Shown here: piece after piece, positions 58,570 to 64,000 of the stretch
Numbering within the stretch: the first letter of the stretch is position 1
Layout: each line of letters begins with the position of its first letter
Source of the DNA: CAYFWF01 sp964346815
GTDB taxonomy: Bacteria; Acidobacteriota; Aminicenantia; Aminicenantales; Aminicenantaceae
Length of the DNA stretch: 64,000 bases
Direction of reading: 5' to 3'
Assembly: GCA_964346815.1 (NCBI GenBank)
Contig: CAYFWF010000024.1
Coordinates: 1-64,000 of the forward strand
Made by a program: the position numbers and the translations under genes
Notes under the pieces: generated by a model
Told to the model about the DNA's origin: nothing
The model's input: only the letters and a program-made list of their open reading frames with translations
Database searches by the model: none

Positions 58570-60978
58570 TTAAGGATGCCTTTGATTCCCATCGGCCTTT
58601 TGTTTTTGTAACGCTTTGAGTACCTTTTCTGGAGTGATGGGCAGATCGCGGATCCGGACTCCGACTGCATTGTAGATGGCGTTTGCGATGGCAGGCGCTG
58701 TTGGTACGAGGCCAGGTTCAGCGACTCCTTTGGCACCAAAGGGGCCAAATCTGTCATCGGTTTCGATGAATTCGAGTTCGATGGGAAAGTCCATCTCATG
58801 AGTTCTCGGAATCTTGTAGTCGCTGAAATTCGGGTTATGTATTTTTCCCTCTTCGGATTTCAGTTCTTCGTACAGAGCATAGCCAATCCCCTGTGCCAAT
58901 GCTCCGTAAATCTGTCCCTTGAGTCCCGGAGGATTGAGTACCTTCCCCACATCATGAGCCGCCACCATCCTGAGAATCTTGACCTCACCGGTTTCAGTAT
59001 CTACCTCCACTTCTGCTCCCTGAGTTCCAAAAGCATATGTCGCAGAAATGTTGCCGAATCCCTTCTCGAAGTCAGGAAGTTCGTTGGGAGGATCATAAAA
59101 GACTTCGATGGTCAACATTTGGCCCTGTTGTCGAAAATGAGCGGCCCTGAGTAACCTTGCCAGTTCTAATCGGAGCCAGGGTTCAGGAGGTCCATCTTTG
59201 ATAAATAGACATCCGTCTCGTAGCTCGAGACGCTCCCTTTTTGCTGTCTGTTCGATATCGAAATCGGGAGGAGAGTAGTCTGGATTTTTTTTCTTGAATT
59301 TTTCAAGGTTCCTCCTAACTTCGGACGGGAACAGTTCTTCAGCCAGCTCAAAGATTTTGTTGCGCAGCTTATTCGCAGCGAGGATGGCCGTATTTCCTGC
59401 CATAAAAGCCCCGCGGCTGGCATGGGTTCCCACATCCCAAGGACAGGTCCCTGTATCTGTGGGATTGATGAAGACTTTTTCGCGCCTGACGCCTAGAGCT
59501 TCGGCAATAGCCATGGTCAAAACGGAATGCAGTCCTTGGCCCATCTCCACTCCACCATGGTATGCATAGACATTTCCGAAGTCGTCCAGCTTCAGTATCA
59601 GCCCGCTGGCATCTGACCGGTAGATGCGTCCCCCTCCTCCCACATGAATCAGAGAAGCAATGCCCACGCCTCGATGTCTGCCTCTTTTATGCCCGCTCTT
59701 CCACTGGAGCTTCTGAGCCACGGTTTCCAGGCATTCTTTCAGTCCGCATGTGCTGATTTTCAGTCCCATGGGAGTGATTTCATCGGGTCGGTTGCGGTTG
59801 AGCATCCGGAAATCAAAGGGATCGAATCCTGCTTCCTCGGCCAGTTCATCCATGCTGCTTTCCAGGGCCCAGGTGAGCTCGGGATTGCCGTAGCCCCGCA
59901 TGGCCTGGCAGTAGGTGTTGTTTGTATAAACAAGTTTGGCATCGAAGAGGATATTGGGAACGCGGTAAAGCGAAGTGGCCGGCATCATCATGACGGAAGG
60001 ATAGGTAGCGCCCCATGATGTGTAGGCGCCGTTGTCCTGGAGCACATGGACCTCGCGAAAGACAAGGCTGCCATTCTGATCACAACCCTGGACGATACGC
60101 GATCGAGAAGACTGCCGGGGGGAAAGATAAGAGAATTCTTCTTTTCGGCTGTAGACGATCTTGACCGGCAGACCTGTCTGATAGGCGAGAAGGATGGCTA
60201 TGTATTCATAGGCATGGGTGTCGAGGCCTGTTCCGAATCCACCTCCCAGGGCCGGGACGATAATCCTTGTGTTTTTGTTTTTCAATCCCATGTCGGCCAG
60301 AGCCCGGTTGAAATCGCGCTGCGCCAGAAATGGAATCTGGGTTTTGGCCCAAAGGGTGAGATGGTTGTTCATGTCGAACTCGGCGATACATCCGGCGGTC
60401 CCCATGCAGCATTGTTGTATCAGAGGAGTGGTGTACTCTCCTTCCACCGCATACTTTGCCGCCCGCTTGCCCGTTTCAAGATCGCCAGATTCATGATGAA
60501 ACTTGAGAGGAAGATAATTATTGCTTCTGGGCCGGCCCTGGGGATCGGCTTCATGGATGAGAGGAGCTCCTTCCCTCATAGCCTCGTGAGGGGAGAAGAC
60601 ACCGGGAAGTGGATCATATTCGACGCGGATGAGACCGACGGCCTCTTCGGCGATGTCAGAGTCGATAGCAGCCACAGCGGCCACTTCATCTCTGTACTGG
60701 CGCACCTTGCCTTTTTTCAGAGCATAATTATCGCGGAGAAAACCAAAGCGAATTTCAGGAGTGTTGTCAGCAGTGATGACAGCCCTGACTCCAGGAAGAC
60801 GTTCAGCCCTAGAGGTGTCGATATGTTTGATTCGAGCGTGAGGGTAATCGCTGAACTTGATCTTCCCATACAGCATGCCCGGCCGTTGGAGATCGTGAAT
60901 GTAAAGGGCTCTTCCCGCCGCCTTATCTGGCCCGTCTGTCCTGCATACTTCCTTTCCAATGTATCGGAAATCTTTCAT
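58570..60978 (-). CDS. Second molybdenum hydroxylase, large subunit
   Basis: A second xanthine-oxidase-family catalytic subunit (802 residues), clearly different from the one at 53734. It has ALGGGFGTGLDTH in the Mo-pterin loop, QAMRGYGNPELTW, and the catalytic glutamate E754 in KGVAEPG. Relative to the first enzyme it has an insertion of about 45 residues rich in Lys, Glu and Pro (NLEKFKKKNPDYSPPDFDIE) before the C-terminal third. The operon partner is a CaiB-type CoA-transferase, so the substrate may be a CoA thioester. Confidence 0.92.
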   Translation of the reverse strand: MKDFRYIGKEVCRTDGPDKAAGRALYIHDLQRPGMLYGKIKFSDYPHARIKHIDTSRAERLPGVRAVITADNTPEIRFGFLRDNYALKKGKVRQYRDEVAAVAAIDSDIAEEAVGLIRVEYDPLPGVFSPHEAMREGAPLIHEADPQGRPRSNNYLPLKFHHESGDLETGKRAAKYAVEGEYTTPLIQQCCMGTAGCIAEFDMNNHLTLWAKTQIPFLAQRDFNRALADMGLKNKNTRIIVPALGGGFGTGLDTHAYEYIAILLAYQTGLPVKIVYSRKEEFSYLSPRQSSRSRIVQGCDQNGSLVFREVHVLQDNGAYTSWGATYPSVMMMPATSLYRVPNILFDAKLVYTNNTYCQAMRGYGNPELTWALESSMDELAEEAGFDPFDFRMLNRNRPDEITPMGLKISTCGLKECLETVAQKLQWKSGHKRGRHRGVGIASLIHVGGGGRIYRSDASGLILKLDDFGNVYAYHGGVEMGQGLHSVLTMAIAEALGVRREKVFINPTDTGTCPWDVGTHASRGAFMAGNTAILAANKLRNKIFELAEELFPSEVRRNLEKFKKKNPDYSPPDFDIEQTAKRERLELRDGCLFIKDGPPEPWLRLELARLLRAAHFRQQGQMLTIEVFYDPPNELPDFEKGFGNISATYAFGTQGAEVEVDTETGEVKILRMVAAHDVGKVLNPPGLKGQIYGALAQGIGYALYEELKSEEGKIHNPNFSDYKIPRTHEMDFPIELEFIETDDRFGPFGAKGVAEPGLVPTAPAIANAIYNAVGVRIRDLPITPEKVLKALQKQKADGNQRHP

Positions 60979-61454
60979 CTTTTTCCCTTAAGCTGAGCTG
61001 CGGCCTGTTTTACTGCCTCCATAATCTGTACATATCCTGTGCAGCGGCAGAGGTTGCCTGAGAGGGCATCTCTGATTTCCCCCTCGGATGGTTCTGGATT
61101 GGAATCGAGCAGAGCTTTAGCCGCGAGGATCATTCCAGGGGTACAGAATCCGCACTGGATTGCTCCATTGGCTACAAAGGCTTCCTGGATAACGGATAGT
61201 CTATTTTTCGGACCCATTAGTCCCTCGATAGTGGTCACCCGTTTTCCGACGGCCTCAAAAGCAGGATACAGACAGGAATTTATGGGACGTCCATCAACGA
61301 TAACCGTGCAGGCTCCACACTCTCCCTCTCCGCAACCTTCTTTGGTTCCTGTCATTCGCAGCGGCCCCCGCAGGACGTCCAGAAGAAACTGTTGGCTTTC
61401 TGCAGTCACCTCGATTGGCGAACCGTTCAGTGTGAAGGTGATCTTCCTTTTCAT
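60975..61454 (-). CDS. Second molybdenum hydroxylase, 2Fe-2S subunit
   Basis: The 159-residue electron-transfer subunit with EGCGEGECGACTV and a later NSC for the plant-type cluster and QCGFCTPGM plus NLCRCTGY for the second. The ATG lies in an ATGA overlap with the FAD subunit; a much longer open frame upstream runs inside that gene and is not coding. Overlaps the large subunit by 4 bases. Confidence 0.95.
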   Translation of the reverse strand: MKRKITFTLNGSPIEVTAESQQFLLDVLRGPLRMTGTKEGCGEGECGACTVIVDGRPINSCLYPAFEAVGKRVTTIEGLMGPKNRLSVIQEAFVANGAIQCGFCTPGMILAAKALLDSNPEPSEGEIRDALSGNLCRCTGYVQIMEAVKQAAAQLKGKR

Positions 61455-62320
61455 GTTCGCTCCCTGTGCTTGAACTCCTTTTCCATCAGTTTCTCGAGCG
61501 CTCGCTTCACCAGTAAACCTACCAGATGGCGCCTGTATTCTGCTGTGGAGCGGACGTCGGTGATAGGAGATACACTCTTGGCTGCCTGTTGCTGTGCCTT
61601 GGTTAAGAGTTGAAGGGTAATGTTGGCTCCTTCCAAGAGCGCTTCTACTTCCAGAAGTCGCATGGGTGTGGGTGCAACAGAACCGGCAGCGATGCATGCC
61701 TTAAGACATTTATTTCCCTCAGCCTGAATCTGGACGGCGACGCTTGCCACGGCCAGATCCATTCCTGTCCTTCCTTTCTTCAGGAAGATTGCTCGAGTGT
61801 TTGGCTCAGGAGGCTCCAGCAGGATGTCGGTTAAAATTTCCTCTGGTAAAAGACATGTCTCACCGGATCCCAGAAAAAAATTTTCGAGCGGAAGATCCCG
61901 GCTTTTTTGAGGGCTCTTAAGCCTGACTTTGCTCCCGAGTACAAGAAGCGGCGGTGCCATATCGGCGGCAGGAGAGCCATTGCAGAGATTTCCTCCGATG
62001 GTGGCCATGTTTCGGATTTGGACGCTTCCCATCGAATGGGCGGCCTGGAAAAGAACAGGAAATTTTTCAAAAAGCAAGGTGTTTTTTAGAATATCACTGA
62101 TAGGGGTCATGGCTCCTATCCGAATGGTGTTGCCATTTTCAATTCCTGAAAGTCCTGAAATAGAGCGAAGAGAAATGATGGCGCGCGGGTGGAGTTCTTT
62201 TCTTTTTATGCGGACCATCAAGTCTGTTCCCCCGGATATATAAAAAGAGTCGGAAATTCTTTTTTTCAGCCGGAATGCCTCATGTAAAGTCTTCGGCCGA
62301 TAATAGCCAAATGGGATCAT
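61451..62320 (-). CDS. Second molybdenum hydroxylase, FAD subunit
   Basis: Medium subunit (289 residues). FAD loops are SGGTDLMVRIK near residue 32 and NMATIGGNLCNGSPAADMAP at about 104-123. The CoxM-like C-terminal domain has SPITDVRSTAEYRRHLVGLLV. The ATG that overlaps the CaiB stop (ATGA) is used; an upstream extension lies within the CoA-transferase gene. Confidence 0.93.
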   Translation of the reverse strand: MIPFGYYRPKTLHEAFRLKKRISDSFYISGGTDLMVRIKRKELHPRAIISLRSISGLSGIENGNTIRIGAMTPISDILKNTLLFEKFPVLFQAAHSMGSVQIRNMATIGGNLCNGSPAADMAPPLLVLGSKVRLKSPQKSRDLPLENFFLGSGETCLLPEEILTDILLEPPEPNTRAIFLKKGRTGMDLAVASVAVQIQAEGNKCLKACIAAGSVAPTPMRLLEVEALLEGANITLQLLTKAQQQAAKSVSPITDVRSTAEYRRHLVGLLVKRALEKLMEKEFKHRERT

Positions 62321-63519
62321 GCCACCACTCCACGGTCTCTGAGTTCTGCAATCTCGTCTGCATGGAGACCCGCTTCTTTGAGGATGGCATCTGTATGCTC
62401 CCCATAGGCGGGTGCGAAGGCCAGTCTTTTCTGGCACTGTTCCAAATGTTCTGTGGGAACAGCAGGAGGCGGCAAACGCACTGATTTCCCCCCGGGGGTC
62501 ACCGTCCTCAGGGCAGAGGCTTTGAATACGGGAAGGTTGGGGATTTCCTCGATGGGTGTTATGGGAGAATGGGGAATAGCGGCTTCTGATAAGACTTGGG
62601 AAATTTTTGCAGAGGTATGTCTGCGCGTGATAGCCTCTATGGCTTGATGAAGCTCTGATTTGTTTTCCCTGCGGCCCTCGTTCGTAGCAAACCGATCGTG
62701 GCCCAGGGAGGCGAACAGAGAATTTTTAACGAGCCTGTTCCATTGGGCATCGCTTCCGATTGCTATATAGATGAAGCCGTCTTGAGTGCGGTAGGCATTG
62801 ACAGGAATAAATTGGCGGTGTTCATTGCCCGAACGTTTCAGCTCAGAAGGAGGAGAGCCCATATCGAGCATAGGCACAAAGGTTTGAAGCCAAGAAAGGG
62901 CTGCTTGTGCCATCGAGATATCGATGATTTTTCCCTTGCCGGTTTCATTGCGCTCCAAGAGGGCCAGGATAATCTGAACGAAGGCCTCATCTCCCGCTTT
63001 GAGGTCCACTAGAGGAGGTCCGCACTGCAAAGGCGGCCCATCGGGATAGCCTGTGAGGTCCATGTATCCACACAATGCCTGCATTACAGGATCATAACCG
63101 GGTACGTCCGGATAAGCCAGACCCATCGCCGAGATGCAGCACCAGATAAGGTCTTTTTTGTTTCGGAACAAAGTTTCGTGATCGATTCCCAATTTTTTAT
63201 GCCGGGCAGGCATAGTGTTGGTACAGAACACATCCACTTTGAGCTCATCGATGAGACGCTTTAATAACGCCTGACCGTCCCGTCTTTTAAGGTCGATGGA
63301 GATAGCCTCCTTTCCGACATTGGGCGCTACAAAATAGCTGTGCCGGTCCTCCCCGGCAACCGGGCGGCCGATATACCGGTTGGGGTCGCCTTTTGATTTT
63401 CGACCAGGTACCGGAGTGGGCTCCAGTTTGATCACACGCCAGCCCATGTGAACGAAGCGGAGGGTTGCGTATGTCAAAGTCAGTGCTTGCTCGACACTGA
63501 TGATGGTTTGAGGTTTCAA
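62317..63519 (-). CDS. CaiB/BaiF-family (class III) CoA-transferase
   Basis: A family III CoA-transferase (400 residues) that moves CoA between carboxylic acids through a mixed anhydride on an aspartate. The region GYMDLTGYPDGPP, then PPLVDLKAGDEAFVQIILALLER holds the expected catalytic Asp (LVDLKAGD); GKGKIIDISMAQAALSWL follows, and GIDHETLF-x(9)-CCISAMGL is also typical. It heads the Mo hydroxylase operon, so it probably activates the acid that the hydroxylase acts on. Substrate unknown. Divergent from the flavin enzyme gene at 63667. Confidence 0.92.
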   Translation of the reverse strand: MKPQTIISVEQALTLTYATLRFVHMGWRVIKLEPTPVPGRKSKGDPNRYIGRPVAGEDRHSYFVAPNVGKEAISIDLKRRDGQALLKRLIDELKVDVFCTNTMPARHKKLGIDHETLFRNKKDLIWCCISAMGLAYPDVPGYDPVMQALCGYMDLTGYPDGPPLQCGPPLVDLKAGDEAFVQIILALLERNETGKGKIIDISMAQAALSWLQTFVPMLDMGSPPSELKRSGNEHRQFIPVNAYRTQDGFIYIAIGSDAQWNRLVKNSLFASLGHDRFATNEGRRENKSELHQAIEAITRRHTSAKISQVLSEAAIPHSPITPIEEIPNLPVFKASALRTVTPGGKSVRLPPPAVPTEHLEQCQKRLAFAPAYGEHTDAILKEAGLHADEIAELRDRGVVA

Positions 63520-63571
63520 GATGCCAAATTTATAACTTATGGAAAAATTGATGTCAAGCTGGCTCTATTCC

Positions 63572-63598
63572 TTGCAAATTGGAAACTTTTCGTATAAT
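63572..63598 (+). promoter_or_regulatory. Candidate promoter for the Old Yellow Enzyme-like gene
   Basis: A perfect TATAAT at 63593 has TTGCAA 15 bases upstream, slightly short of the ideal spacing. Together with the AAGGAGG site at 63655 this supports expression of the gene that follows. Confidence 0.4.
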
Positions 63599-63666
63599 CT
63601 TTTTTGCGCAACATGGTTGTTCGAACCGCTAAATCGGCTTATCAGGCTATCGGGAAGGAGGATTGA

Positions 63667-64000
63667 ATGCTGCCAGGCGTCAGAAAGTTTCCCCATATCT
63701 TCAGCCCGGTTCAGGTCGGCAAATTGTGGGCAAAAAACCGGATCAAATATGCCTCCACGGAAACCAATTACAACTACAGCGACGGGTTTGTGTCTGACAA
63801 GGAACTTGCCTACATCGAAGCGCACGCTCGTGGGGGAGCAGGAATCGTGACTACCCAGGGAGCCTACACGGATCCAAGGGGCGAGGGCCAGGGTTATGTG
63901 GGGATGATGGGAATTTGGGACGATAAATTTATTCCCGGATTGAAGAAGATGGCCGATGTGATCCATTCAGGAGATGCCTTAGCCTGTCTTCAATTGATGC
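63667..64000 (+). CDS. Old Yellow Enzyme / 2,4-dienoyl-CoA reductase family, N-terminal fragment (partial)
   Basis: The first 111 codons of an FMN-dependent TIM-barrel oxidoreductase: FSPVQVGKLWAKNRIKYAST, then ELAYIEAHARGGAGIVTTQG and DDKFIPGLKKMADVIH are typical of the NADH:flavin oxidoreductase/2,4-dienoyl-CoA reductase family, which reduces C=C bonds of enones or dienoyl-CoA. The C-terminal part, which would show whether a 4Fe-4S and FAD domain follow, is outside the window. AAGGAGG lies 6 bases before the ATG. Divergent from the CoA-transferase operon, perhaps in the same pathway. Confidence 0.88.
   Translation, partial: MLPGVRKFPHIFSPVQVGKLWAKNRIKYASTETNYNYSDGFVSDKELAYIEAHARGGAGIVTTQGAYTDPRGEGQGYVGMMGIWDDKFIPGLKKMADVIHSGDALACLQLM

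Noticed and set aside
61455..61697. An 81-codon extension of the second 2Fe-2S subunit
   Set aside because: It is a shadow inside the FAD subunit gene and has no family match; the ATG at 61454 is the normal start.
1..64000. CRISPR arrays, tRNA or rRNA genes, insertion sequences
   Set aside because: No repeated spaced units, cloverleaf signature, rRNA-like sequence or transposase was recognised when reading the intergenic regions; this was by eye, without a search tool.

Overview
The window is a stretch of bacterial chromosome, roughly 45-50 % GC, densely packed with many 1-14 bp gene overlaps. It comes from an anaerobic, diderm bacterium that appears to live by oxidising amino acids and organic acids. 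Evidence for an outer membrane is two predicted beta-barrel proteins and a LysM murein transglycosylase. Evidence for an anaerobic life is the indolepyruvate:ferredoxin oxidoreductase, the FixCX/ETF genes, a sulfide-type Thi4 and an octaheme cytochrome next to a hemerythrin. The mix would suit a deep-branching lineage such as Candidatus Aminicenantes or a relative, but the sequence alone does not prove this.

Layout. (1) 1-15544, plus strand: the end of tuf, then an uninterrupted S10-spc-alpha ribosomal superoperon (rpsJ to rplQ) with secY, adk, map, infA and rpoA. (2) 15554-20002, minus strand: LysM lytic transglycosylase, a possible 52-residue ORF, galE and a CCA-adding-type enzyme. (3) 20187-25322: mixed housekeeping genes (LEA-type protein, glycosyltransferase, nitroreductase, Thi4, outer membrane protein, TsaC). 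(4) 25339-30846, minus strand: one operon sir2-larC-folE-metG-pqqB-like behind a good sigma-70 promoter. (5) 31088-34273: a divergent pair, octaheme HAO-like cytochrome versus DUF438/hemerythrin/PAS plus DUF1858 protein, sharing a perfect CRP/FNR-family-type dyad. (6) 34504-36290: MTA phosphorylase and a PfkB kinase. (7) 36358-43915, minus strand: VOC epimerase, acyl-CoA dehydrogenase, FixC, FixX, then after a 544-bp empty stretch E1-alpha, E1-beta, EtfB, EtfA. (8) 44150-49442: HisC-like aminotransferase, IorA, IorB, a Cys-rich small protein and TrpB2. (9) 49727-53001: hydroxyacyl-CoA dehydrogenase/enoyl-CoA hydratase fusion and a thiolase. (10) 53006-57615 and 58570-63519, minus strand: two separate three-subunit molybdenum hydroxylases, the first with CoxG and two tiny metal-site proteins, the second with a CaiB-type CoA-transferase. 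(11) The start of an Old Yellow Enzyme-like gene reaches the right edge.

How it fits together. Regions 7-11 read as a catabolic island. Aminotransferase plus Ior would convert aromatic amino acids to aryl-acyl-CoA and reduced ferredoxin. E1, acyl-CoA dehydrogenase, ETF, FixCX and the methylmalonyl-CoA-epimerase-like protein suit branched-chain oxo-acid oxidation. The fused dehydrogenase/hydratase and thiolase complete beta-oxidation. The Mo hydroxylases, CoA-transferase and flavin enzyme would attack more recalcitrant CoA-linked or aromatic substrates. The most unusual points are an acyl-CoA dehydrogenase without the catalytic glutamate at either known position, a FixABCX-like set interrupted by E1 genes without E2/E3, the HAO/hemerythrin pair with its well-placed dyad, and three tiny four-ligand proteins beside redox enzymes.
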